30,479 nt of DNA, taken from positions 1 through 30,479 of the forward strand of contig JAEYPP010000008.1 in NCBI GenBank assembly GCA_023410575.1. The letters are read 5' to 3'. Below are positions 16,573-22,871 of this stretch, in pieces (position 1 is the first letter of the stretch; the number at the start of each line of letters is the position of its first letter). Below the pieces are notes generated by a model. It had not been told where the DNA came from. It saw only the letters and a program-made list of their open reading frames with translations, and did not search any database. Made by a program: the position numbers and the translations under genes. Source of the DNA: Bacillota bacterium. Lineage in GTDB: Bacteria > Bacillota > Clostridia > Lachnospirales > Lachnospiraceae.

Positions 16573-17286
16573 ATGAGCATTTTTGGAAACAAAATAAAGA
16601 CAGAGGAAGAAATAAAATATGAGGTTATAAAAAAGTTAAAAAAACAAGGTATTTCGTACTCTGAGGAGTTCTTGAACGAAATAAAATTGAATAACATCAC
16701 ATTAAAGAATGTTGAAGATGTAAAAAAAAGAGCATTGGCTAGTATGCTTGCAATACAATTAGCTTGCTCTATTAACAATGGTGAGAATTATGGAGACTCT
16801 TTAATGTTCATACTACAGCAATCAGCTAGCTGGTCATTATCAATAGATGATTTTCTTCCTAAAGAAAAATTATTACTCCATAATAAATACACTCAAGCTG
16901 ATAATGAAAATTTGTTTACACAGCAAGATATAATAGATATTGTATGGACTTATGAGGCATACTGGTCGGTAATATGGGCTCTAGATTTGATAACCGATAA
17001 AGAGATTGTAGATGCATCTAAGTTATGTAACACAGAAAGAGCAATGTGTATCTCTGGGCTTATTCCTGGAATGAATTTGGAAAGACTAAGGAGTATTGAT
17101 AAAATAAAGGAAAAAGTATATTTATTTGATTGCTATCATTGGGCTTTTACTGAAAAGAACAACAATCCAAATATATCCACTGGTGATTTGAATTTTGAGG
17201 TCGTTATTGAAAGAAGAAGAGGATTAGAATGGATAATTCATGAAGAAAAGGATTGGAATAATAATGTCCTTATACAACACTATTAA
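16573..17286 (+). CDS. DUF4272 domain protein
   Basis: A 237-residue soluble protein beginning MSIFGNKIKTEEEIKYE. The start is set by GAGGAGG four bases before the ATG; an upstream in-frame stretch of 38 codons lacks a ribosome binding site. Family marks of DUF4272 are the opening KTEEEI...KLKKQGI, VKKRALASMLAIQLA, the WTYEAYWSVIWALDLI block, and the end DCYHWAF...NFEVVIERRRGLEWII...DWNNNV. The family's function is unknown; members often occur alone or near toxin-immunity and phage-like genes. A small unknown gene follows after 130 bases on the same strand. Confidence 0.85.
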   Translation: MSIFGNKIKTEEEIKYEVIKKLKKQGISYSEEFLNEIKLNNITLKNVEDVKKRALASMLAIQLACSINNGENYGDSLMFILQQSASWSLSIDDFLPKEKLLLHNKYTQADNENLFTQQDIIDIVWTYEAYWSVIWALDLITDKEIVDASKLCNTERAMCISGLIPGMNLERLRSIDKIKEKVYLFDCYHWAFTEKNNNPNISTGDLNFEVVIERRRGLEWIIHEEKDWNNNVLIQHY

Positions 17287-17419
17287 AAAAAAAAATTTGT
17301 ATTTTTCTAAATCTTTGATATAATAATTCAATATATTCCCATGTTATGGTAGATGCTATGGAACATATCTTATTCAAAAGAATCTAACTAAATTCATGTC
17401 TACCAAGAAAGGAGAAAGT

Positions 17420-17716
17420 TTGAAAAAGGTAATTACAGGAGTAAAAGATTCACAATTAGATAATCAGCTGAAACAAATTGCTGTATTAGTAAAAGATCTT
17501 CGTTCAAAAGAGAGATTAGAAATTGAGCCAATTATAGCATATGCTGTATGGAAATGTATCTCTAGGAAAACCGGCAATGGCTGTTCATGGATTGCAATTC
17601 ATGATGTAGATGCAGTAAGTTTATTTATGGAGGAGAGTCCAAAGTACTTAGAAGTTCAGAACTTACACCAGGATGATATTGTTGGATTGTCATTCGATGA
17701 TACATATAACTACTAG
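17420..17716 (+). CDS. Small protein of unknown function (TTG start)
   Basis: A 98-residue acidic/basic mixed soluble protein, MKKVITGVKDSQLDNQLKQIAVLV... The TTG at 17420 is chosen because AAAGGAG lies 5 bases upstream; the in-frame ATG at 17396 has none. A helical N-terminal half with charged repeats is followed by AYAVWKCISRKTGNGCSWIAIHDVDAVSLFMEE and a strongly acidic C-terminus. I do not recognise the family. It follows the DUF4272 gene in the same direction, so a functional pair is possible. Confidence 0.6.
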   Translation: MKKVITGVKDSQLDNQLKQIAVLVKDLRSKERLEIEPIIAYAVWKCISRKTGNGCSWIAIHDVDAVSLFMEESPKYLEVQNLHQDDIVGLSFDDTYNY

Positions 17717-17741
17717 TTTATACTCATAGTATAGGCCACTG

Positions 17742-17791
17742 CAGAACATTAAAGCGAACTTTGTTTTATCAAAGTTCGCTTTAATGTTCTA
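17742..17791. repeat. Perfect ~20-bp palindrome (copy B of a repeat)
   Basis: AGAACATTAAAGCGAACTTTG pairs perfectly with its complement around TTTTAT. It lies between two convergent genes but has no T run on either side. It matches the palindrome at 12810-12858 in length, loop and most positions; the differences occur in both arms so that pairing is kept. Confidence 0.8.
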
Positions 17792-17893
17792 GTTCCTATG
17801 CTGTCGCCATTTTTCTCTATTATTATTAGAAACATCGGTTAAACTAACGCAATTTTTCTTGTTTTGAATTGTCAACATGCTAATATAGCAATG

Positions 17894-18763
17894 TTATACT
17901 TGTTGATTAGCTATCTTAGCCATCTTAACTCCATCAATCGCAAGCTCAAAGTCTTGTAATATAATCCTGCAATTAATACCCTCTCGATTCAATGCAAAAG
18001 TAGCTGCGTTAATAATCACATTTAAAATCTCTGCACCTGATAAACCATCTGAGTAACATACAATGTGATGAAGTTCTTCCTCTGTAATGTTTTTTGGATA
18101 TTCTACAGGCATCATTTTCTGATAAAGTTGCATTCTACCTTGTTCTGTGGGCAACGGCATCTCAATATGTCCAATGATACGACGAACGAAAGCACTATCG
18201 TAATTAGACATAAAGTTAGATGCAAAAAGTGTTACTCCTGTAAAAGAATCCAGTTCAAGTAACATAACAGAACGGCTGACATTCACTGCATGGTCTGTAC
18301 TTTGACTTACATTCGAAAGTCTTTTTCCTAATATGGAATCTGCTTCGTCAAAAAATAGTATTGCATCATTCTCCTTTGCGAATTTAAAAGCTTCCTTAAT
18401 ATTTTTAGGTGTTTCTCCCACAAATTTAGATTCAATTTCCGTATAGTTTACGCGAATCATCAGTTTTCCTAGGGCATTGGCTATCGCCTCAGCCGTAACA
18501 GACTTTCCTGTTCCTGGAGGTCCGTATAAGTTGATGGCTGTCCGTCCCCCACTTAAGTCAACCTTCCCCAATCCAAAATTATCATACAATATTTGATGCA
18601 ATTTTACTTTCTGCAAAAGACTGTCTATCTGCTGTCTAGTTTTATCTGGAAGTACTAAATCGTCCAATGTTTTCTTAGGTTTTTCTAAGATAAACGGAAC
18701 TTCTGCCTTATCCTTTTGTAATAATGGTGATACAAATCTTTCGTTTACGTTCATGTTATTCAT
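17894..18763 (-). CDS. AAA+ ATPase partnered with a TipAS protein
   Basis: A 289-residue protein with one AAA+ module: Walker A GPPGTGKS (81-88), VGETPKNI, Walker B LFFDEAD (136-142), sensor 1 ASN (181-183), arginine finger AFVRRI (R194/R195) and sensor 2 GLSGAEI (240-246). The arrangement is that of classical AAA proteins (FtsH/p97/spastin clade), but no protease or membrane part is present; the short N-terminus (about 60 residues) probably binds the substrate or partner. The ATG at 18763 has AAAGGAG 8 bases upstream, inside the end of the TipAS gene, and only five bases separate the two genes, so they form an operon. The function is unknown; remodelling or unfolding of a target in a drug response is inferred from its partner. 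Confidence 0.88.
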   Translation of the reverse strand: MNNMNVNERFVSPLLQKDKAEVPFILEKPKKTLDDLVLPDKTRQQIDSLLQKVKLHQILYDNFGLGKVDLSGGRTAINLYGPPGTGKSVTAEAIANALGKLMIRVNYTEIESKFVGETPKNIKEAFKFAKENDAILFFDEADSILGKRLSNVSQSTDHAVNVSRSVMLLELDSFTGVTLFASNFMSNYDSAFVRRIIGHIEMPLPTEQGRMQLYQKMMPVEYPKNITEEELHHIVCYSDGLSGAEILNVIINAATFALNREGINCRIILQDFELAIDGVKMAKIANQQV

Positions 18764-18768
18764 TTTCT

Positions 18769-19230
18769 TTACTCCTTTAGTTGTAAGGATTGCGACTCCA
18801 GCCATTTTGTTGCTAAAACATCCGCATAATATGAAATAGAATCACCAAAAAAGTCTGGGAGGGCTGGATCAATCTTTTCATAATATTGGCGAAACTCTGG
18901 ATCATTCTTATACATATCTCCCAAGGTTTCGATGATCTCAATGGAAGGTTCGTAAAAATAATAGAGTTGTTCATGCCATATTCTGATACGCTCCTGTACC
19001 TTTGGTGAATCCATAGCAGCACCTTCTCGCATCAGTTGTGCTATTTCCTCGTAATTTTCATCCATAGCTTTCAATACTAAATCTCGTTGATCACCTGTAT
19101 AACTTTTCCATAGTTGTATTGAACTCTCTGCTCTCTCACCCCATCGTTTAATCGCTTCCGACTCATACGAATTCATTGTTTGATTGACATCCTGATTTTG
19201 ATTTATATCCTGATTTTGATTTTTGTTCAT
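18769..19230 (-). CDS. Stand-alone TipAS antibiotic-recognition domain protein
   Basis: A 153-residue protein. After an Asn/Gln-rich N-terminus (NQNQDINQNQDVNQ, coded by short direct repeats), residues about 22-140 match the TipAS drug-binding fold: YESEAIKRWGERAESS, LMREGAAMDSPKVQERIRIWHEQLYYFY, LGDMYKNDPEFRQYY and DFFGDSISYYADVLA. In TipA and SkgA-like regulators this domain follows a MerR DNA-binding domain; here that domain is absent, as the upstream bases are a promoter. It contains no cysteine, so covalent capture of thiopeptides as in TipA is not possible by that route. The start at 19230 follows CAGGAGAGAG; a TTG seven codons earlier is less likely. Its promoter has MerR-type architecture, so a MerR regulator elsewhere probably controls it. 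Confidence 0.87.
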   Translation of the reverse strand: MNKNQNQDINQNQDVNQTMNSYESEAIKRWGERAESSIQLWKSYTGDQRDLVLKAMDENYEEIAQLMREGAAMDSPKVQERIRIWHEQLYYFYEPSIEIIETLGDMYKNDPEFRQYYEKIDPALPDFFGDSISYYADVLATKWLESQSLQLKE

Positions 19231-19307
19231 ATTTTTCTCTCTCCTGTTCAATTCCTGACATTATACAACCGTTAATTACATTACCGATTTTTCCTTAAGC
19301 AAATTGA

Positions 19308-19338
19308 ATTATATACTATGACGTAACGTTAGGGTCAA
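19308..19338 (-). promoter_or_regulatory. MerR-type promoter (19-bp spacer with internal palindrome)
   Basis: On the minus strand TTGACC (19333-19338) and TATAAT (19308-19313) are separated by exactly 19 bases. The overlong spacer carries TGACCCTAACGTTACGTCA, a pseudo-palindrome TGAC-n2-TAACGTTA-n-GTCA centred on AACGTT. Long spacers untwisted by a dimer on an internal dyad define MerR-family activation. It lies about 75 bases ahead of the TipAS start. Confidence 0.8.
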
Positions 19339-19435
19339 GAGAATATACTTATATAAACTATATTTACTTATCTACATGAAAGGACTAAGAGGATTCATTC
19401 AATTCTCATAAATGCAAGAAGACTCAAAATTGTAT

Positions 19436-19480
19436 ATACGAAAAATCCCTATAGAACTTGAGAAATCAGGTTCTATAGGG
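19436..19480 (-). terminator. Rho-independent terminator after the lipoprotein gene
   Basis: CCCTATAGAACTTGA pairs with its complement (one wobble) around GAAA. On the minus strand it is followed by ATTTTTCG, 30 bases past the lipoprotein's stop. Confidence 0.85.
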
Positions 19481-19509
19481 AATAAATGAAGCACAAGATA
19501 AGATTACAT

Positions 19510-20223
19510 CTACGGTGTTAGTTGCACCACCAATTCTATAAAATATGTTCCCAGTTCCTCAGGAACATCAACAGCAACCAGTTCCTCGTATTTTCCATGA
19601 CCATAGTCATAATAGTATACAAGCAAAAGTTTACCATCTACCACAAGAAATGTATTACCTTGAAATGAGGTAAAAAATCCGTCTTTACTTTTTTTATAAA
19701 AATTTAGTTCTGGCGATTCATCCCTGTCAGGGAATGGTAGACGACGAGTTGTCACATCATCACTAGAACCGAACGGATCATAACTATTCTTATTAGCAAA
19801 TGACATTAGCTCATCGAACATTGTGGTATCGATATCTGGAATTGTAACTAGAACAGGATCACGATCTATATACTCGCTTCCAATTTCGCAATAGTATGTA
19901 AAGTTGTCGCTATTTTTATAGAATTCACATGCCTGTTCCCACTGATTTTCAGCGCAAAATAACACACCATTCGTAGTTCTTCCAATCTTACTATGTACCC
20001 AATCAAATTGTTCGCAATCTACATGGTAAAATTTGTTCCTTCCTTCTTTGTAAGGGTCACCCTTATAAGTTAGATTTTCAGGCCATAAGTCACCATAAAA
20101 GCCACTGCGATATGTAGTTCCATCCATGGTAACCGTTTCTGGCTCCCTTTGATTAATTAAGTTGCATGCACTAAAAGTAGATATAATAAATAAGCAAAAC
20201 ATAATCAGAATAATCTTTTTCAT
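19510..20223 (-). CDS. Lipoprotein of unknown function
   Basis: A 237-residue protein with a signal peptide and lipobox STFSAC (Cys 20), so it should be bound to the outer face of the membrane. The mature part is rich in aromatic and acidic residues (FYGDLWPENLTYKGDPYKEG, VDGKLLLVYYYDYGHGKYEELVAVDVPEEL) and looks like an all-beta or alpha/beta domain; I do not recognise a family. AAAGGAGACTT precedes the ATG. It lies downstream of the ECF S-component gene on the same strand, separated by a long palindrome that may limit read-through, and its own terminator follows, so a link to cobalamin uptake is uncertain. Confidence 0.7.
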   Translation of the reverse strand: MKKIILIMFCLFIISTFSACNLINQREPETVTMDGTTYRSGFYGDLWPENLTYKGDPYKEGRNKFYHVDCEQFDWVHSKIGRTTNGVLFCAENQWEQACEFYKNSDNFTYYCEIGSEYIDRDPVLVTIPDIDTTMFDELMSFANKNSYDPFGSSDDVTTRRLPFPDRDESPELNFYKKSKDGFFTSFQGNTFLVVDGKLLLVYYYDYGHGKYEELVAVDVPEELGTYFIELVVQLTP

Positions 20224-20246
20224 AAGTCTCCTTTATGTTAAACTGC

Positions 20247-20332
20247 GATGGTATTTTTCGGAGTGCCTTACAAGTCCCCCCACACACTTTGTAGGGCTTG
20301 TGAGAGTAGCGCTACAGCGAAAATATACCATC
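20247..20332. repeat. 86-base imperfect palindrome between genes
   Basis: GATGGTATTTTTCG at 20247 pairs with CGAAAATATACCATC at 20318 (one bulge), and the interior continues with a second helix including ACAAGTCCC/GGGCTTGT. No T tract follows on either strand. It sits between the ECF S component and the next lipoprotein, in the latter's leader. It could be a REP/MITE-like element or a processed RNA structure. Confidence 0.6.
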
Positions 20333-20375
20333 ACCCTTCATTCTTTATTCATACTGCCCTTAGTGCGACAGCACC

Positions 20376-20894
20376 TTACCTATCTCCTATACTATTCTCC
20401 AGTCTCCTTAACAGTAATACAATTGGGAAAATAAGCATACCACAGAAAAAATTACTTACTCCATGAATAAAGTCCCACGGAAGTCCAGCAATAATCCATG
20501 CTATCATTCCTTCAAAACTTAGACCAAATAGTATCACCTGTGCAGGAGCATATAGTGTACCAAATAAAAATCCGTGACAAGCATTTATTATCATATAAAT
20601 AAGTGGTTGAATCTTTTTCGGTATTCTTTGTGGGAGTAACATAGTAATTCCCCACAATAAAGTCCATAGATATATATACGGAATCCACCATGTGGAAAAT
20701 CCACTAAATATTCCATTCAAAAGGACATAAGTATATATGGGAAACAAAGCTTTTTGTCTATATACCACGGTAAATGCAATGGTAAACACACCTAATAAAT
20801 GCACATTAGGCACCACTTCCATTATCACCTTTGAGGCATACATCAAAGCTCCTAACATCCCAAATATCGCGATTTCTCTTGCTGTTGATTTCAT
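20376..20894 (-). CDS. ECF transporter S component, probably for cobalamin
   Basis: A 172-residue membrane protein with five to six helices, beginning REIAIFGMLGALMYASKVIMEVVPNVHLLGVFTIAFTVVYR; the AIFGMLGALMYA-type first helix and small length are typical of ECF S components (substrate-binding subunits that dock on a shared EcfAAT module). The ATG overlaps the stop of the DUF4430 gene by one base (TAATG), so the two are co-translated, and the pair lies under a cobalamin riboswitch. Vitamin B12 (or a corrinoid precursor) is therefore the inferred substrate. No EcfA or EcfT genes are present in the window. Confidence 0.82.
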   Translation of the reverse strand: MKSTAREIAIFGMLGALMYASKVIMEVVPNVHLLGVFTIAFTVVYRQKALFPIYTYVLLNGIFSGFSTWWIPYIYLWTLLWGITMLLPQRIPKKIQPLIYMIINACHGFLFGTLYAPAQVILFGLSFEGMIAWIIAGLPWDFIHGVSNFFCGMLIFPIVLLLRRLENSIGDR

Positions 20895-21364
20895 TATTTT
20901 TCAACCTTAAAAGAGTAGTTTTCCCCTTCTTTTACTGGTGTTGTATCTACACCACTAGTTGCATATTGTCCATTCACATAAAATGCCCAATATGTTCCGT
21001 CTTTATCGTAATCTGCGGTGATTCCATTTACTATTTTTACATAAAGACCATAGTCACCGGCATCACCTTCAATTAATTCATGTTCCAACAATGCATCACC
21101 AACTATATCTTTATCTGTGTGTATCTCAAAATTTGTTTCATTTCCATCCTTATCTACAACTGTAAATAAAATTTTGGTTTTTCCTTCACCTAAGACATTT
21201 TCTTGATTTTCTGTCCCGGCATTTGTTCCAGCTTCGATCGAAGGCTGATTGTTTACATTTTGTTTGTTGTTACTGCATCCTACTACAGTAAATGCCATAG
21301 CCACAATAAGCATTATGCAAAGGAGCAATGAACTTACTTTTTTGTTTTTCAATTTCATTCGCAT
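20894..21364 (-). CDS. Lipoprotein with transcobalamin-C-like DUF4430 domain
   Basis: A 156-residue protein with signal peptide and lipobox TVVGC (Cys 30), a short Asn/Gln-rich linker and a DUF4430 domain (about 65-156): KTKILFTVVDKDGNETNFEIHTDKDIVGDALLEHELI...GLYVKIVNGI...YWAFYVNGQYATSGVDTTPVKEGENYSFKVEK. This fold corresponds to the C-terminal domain of transcobalamin/intrinsic factor. AAGGAG stands 7 bases before the first ATG. A cobalamin riboswitch lies directly upstream and an ECF S component directly downstream, overlapping by one base. I infer a membrane-tethered corrinoid-capturing subunit handing ligand to the S component. Confidence 0.86.
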   Translation of the reverse strand: MRMKLKNKKVSSLLLCIMLIVAMAFTVVGCSNNKQNVNNQPSIEAGTNAGTENQENVLGEGKTKILFTVVDKDGNETNFEIHTDKDIVGDALLEHELIEGDAGDYGLYVKIVNGITADYDKDGTYWAFYVNGQYATSGVDTTPVKEGENYSFKVEK

Positions 21365-21426
21365 ATTATTTCTCCTTAAATTTTTATTTCCTTTTTCCTG
21401 GCACTCGCAGTTTTTACAAAGGATGT

Positions 21427-21588
21427 GTAATGTTCGGATATTTCGACTTAACGGATATATTCGTTCGTCTTCTCAGAAAACTCCAATGACTTGTCCCTAA
21501 TGTGGCATTAGGCAAGAACGAATACGATTACTTTCGTATCACGGCGACGGGCTCGTACAGGAATTCCACCTGTTTCCCCGGACATTAC
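21427..21588 (-). promoter_or_regulatory. Cobalamin riboswitch A
   Basis: The minus strand carries GGGGAAACAGGTG-(4)-TTCCTGTACGAGCCCGTCGCCGTGAT, the conserved cobalamin core. It is followed by the hairpin GCCTAATG-CCA-CATTAGG and closed by a P1 helix of GTAATGTCCGG with CCGAACATTAC (10 of 11 pairs). It lacks the usual GGAGACCTGCC 3' block and may be a shorter class. It lies about 60 bases ahead of the DUF4430 gene. A CATCCTT segment just after P1 could pair with the gene's AAGGAG, which suggests translational control (inference). Confidence 0.85.
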
Positions 21589-21618
21589 TCTATATCATAA
21601 ATTAAATGATATACACAA

Positions 21619-21861
21619 TTAATTTCTAGCAGATAGAATATTAATAATTACATAATAATTCTCTGCTTTATGGGGGAATGTGCAGTTCGTACATTCTTTG
21701 ACTTTCTTTTCATTTACTTCGATATACTTGTATTCCCCAGGACATTTCTCCATGTAATAAAGAGGGCAAAAACAAAATAAACAATTAATGTTATCTACAC
21801 CTTTGTGACATGGATAATATTCACACTCTGAATTTTGAAAATAACGATAAGAATTTTCCAT
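21619..21861 (-). CDS. Cys-rich small domain protein under cobalamin control
   Basis: An 80-residue soluble protein beginning MENSYRYFQNSECEYYPCHKG. The ATG at 21861 is set by GAGGAACTT. Seven or more cysteines are arranged as C-x4-C...C-x2-C-x-C...C...C-x2-C (ECEYYPC, NCLFCFC, MEKCPGEY, KECTNC) with histidines, matching the cysteine-rich small domain family, presumed to bind metal. A full cobalamin riboswitch with terminator lies upstream and a second one downstream, so the protein is probably tied to corrinoid metabolism or uptake; its biochemical role is unknown. Confidence 0.82.
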   Translation of the reverse strand: MENSYRYFQNSECEYYPCHKGVDNINCLFCFCPLYYMEKCPGEYKYIEVNEKKVKECTNCTFPHKAENYYVIINILSARN

Positions 21862-21874
21862 AAGTTCCTCACTT

Positions 21875-21900
21875 AAAAAAGTGTTTTGCTTGCAAAACAC
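21875..21900 (-). terminator. Terminator-like hairpin directly before the Cys-rich gene
   Basis: GTGTTTTG-CTTG-CAAAACAC followed on the minus strand by TTTTTT. It ends 14 bases before the Cys-rich gene's start codon, inside its leader, so it may be a further attenuation point. Confidence 0.75.
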
Positions 21901-21907
21901 TCGCGCC

Positions 21908-22025
21908 AAGCGCGGTCGCGTAAGCGACATCTTCCTATCGCGCTTGTGTGCATCATAGCGTCCTTCTTTGGACGCTTTTTTTATATACTAGGAAATTCAG
22001 AGGAAGTTCCTAGTATATAAAAAAG
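21908..22025 (-). other. Hairpin-dense leader segment
   Basis: Three more stem-loops lie between the attenuator and the Cys-rich gene. AAGCGCG...CGCGCTT (21908-21945) encloses GTCGC-GTAA-GCGAC. GCGTCC-TTCTTT-GGACGC (21958-21975) has a T run on the plus strand. A ~19-bp palindrome (21975-22025) is built on TATATACTAGGAA and its complement. The first block is unusually GC-rich for the region, which may indicate inserted sequence. Confidence 0.65.
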
Positions 22026-22044
22026 AGCTATCAAAAGACAGCTC
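22019..22044 (-). terminator. Riboswitch-linked intrinsic terminator
   Basis: GAGCTGTC-TTTT-GATAGCTC (one wobble) followed by TTTTTTATA on the minus strand, 100 bases past the riboswitch core: the expected position for a transcriptional off switch. Confidence 0.85.
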
Positions 22045-22144
22045 AAACTATACACAAATAAATCTATTCCCTGTATTCTTATAAAGAATATTAGAACAGA
22101 TTCACATGTACAACCAGTTACTCGTGGTTTAAGCATTTGCTTTG

Positions 22145-22325
22145 TACTCAAATCAGGCAGGTCTCCCGGCTTAAAGATTATTGCATTCACCATCTTCCCA
22201 GTTTCCCAGTGATATGTCGGTTTTGCTCCCTTATTACGGTGACGAGTTCGTACAGGATTCTCACCTGTTTCCCTTTTCATCAGCACGAATTTAATGATTA
22301 AATCTTCTGACACCTGATTCATTTA
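22145..22325 (-). promoter_or_regulatory. Cobalamin riboswitch B
   Basis: The minus strand shows all main conserved blocks: GGGAAACAGGTGAGAATCCT, CGAACTCGTCACCGTAATAA, CACTGGGAAACTGGGAAG and the 3' block AAGCCGGGAGACCTGCCTGA. This fits the full-length adenosylcobalamin riboswitch. It precedes an intrinsic terminator and the Cys-rich small gene. Confidence 0.93.
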
Positions 22326-22349
22326 TTTAATTCTTAGCTAGATTATCAC

Positions 22350-22380
22350 ATTATAAGACTTTTCGCAACTATTATCTCAA
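22350..22380 (-). promoter_or_regulatory. Candidate promoter for riboswitch B transcript
   Basis: Minus-strand TATAAT (22350-22355) with TTGAGA (22375-22380) 19 bases upstream; transcription would begin about 20 bases before the riboswitch. The -35 lies in an 8-bp inverted repeat (ATTATCTC-N6-GAGATAAT, 22371-22392) that could be an operator or the end of the VOC gene's transcript. Confidence 0.45.
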
Positions 22381-22431
22381 CACAGAGATAATCTTTTCCC
22401 CAAAGGAAGAGTCAAGGTGTAACAAAATGAG

Positions 22432-22800
22432 TTATTGTTCCGACGTACTTAAGCAAAAAGGATGACCTTCAGGGTCAAACATCACTGTTGAATCTTCATA
22501 AAACTGTATTTCAGATTTTGATGCACCACATTGTAAAGCATGTAAAACAGCTTCATCTAAGTTATTTACCTTAAAATCAATATGGGCCATTTGCTGTTGC
22601 TCTCCAGGTTTCCACGGCCATACCGGTTGAATATACTCATCCACTTCTTGAAAAGCCAGTACCCACCCCTGTGGTGAGCGCAATGCGGCCCACCCTTTAC
22701 CTGAGGGGATTTTTTCCCAACCAAGAAGGTTGGCATAAAAATCTGCCAATTTATCTGCATTTTTACAGTCATACGCAAATCCTAACATTGCTTCAATCAT
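22432..22800 (-). CDS. VOC/glyoxalase-like domain protein
   Basis: A 122-residue soluble protein made of one vicinal-oxygen-chelate fold: two beta-alpha-beta-beta-beta halves starting MIEAMLGFAYDCKNADKLADFYANLLGWEK and QMAHIDFKVNNLDEAVLHALQCGA, ending VMFDPEGHPFCLST. The metal-site His of the second half (AHIDF) and acidic DPEGHPFC ending are seen. The family includes glyoxalases, dioxygenases and drug-binding proteins; the substrate cannot be told. AAAGGGA precedes the ATG. It is upstream of the cobalamin transcript but has no visible functional link to it. Confidence 0.85.
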   Translation of the reverse strand: MIEAMLGFAYDCKNADKLADFYANLLGWEKIPSGKGWAALRSPQGWVLAFQEVDEYIQPVWPWKPGEQQQMAHIDFKVNNLDEAVLHALQCGASKSEIQFYEDSTVMFDPEGHPFCLSTSEQ

Positions 22801-22871
22801 GATAAAATCCCTTTCTATTATATATAAATCATAAATAAGAATCTCTACTAATCAAAAGACATCAATAAAAT

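Noticed and set aside
17742..17791. Ordinary terminator for the convergent genes
   Set aside because: No T tract on either strand; its similarity to the palindrome at 12810 makes a dispersed repeat the better reading.
21981..22322. 113-codon minus-strand frame over the cobalamin riboswitch
   Set aside because: The conserved riboswitch blocks and terminator explain the sequence; the frame has no ribosome binding site.
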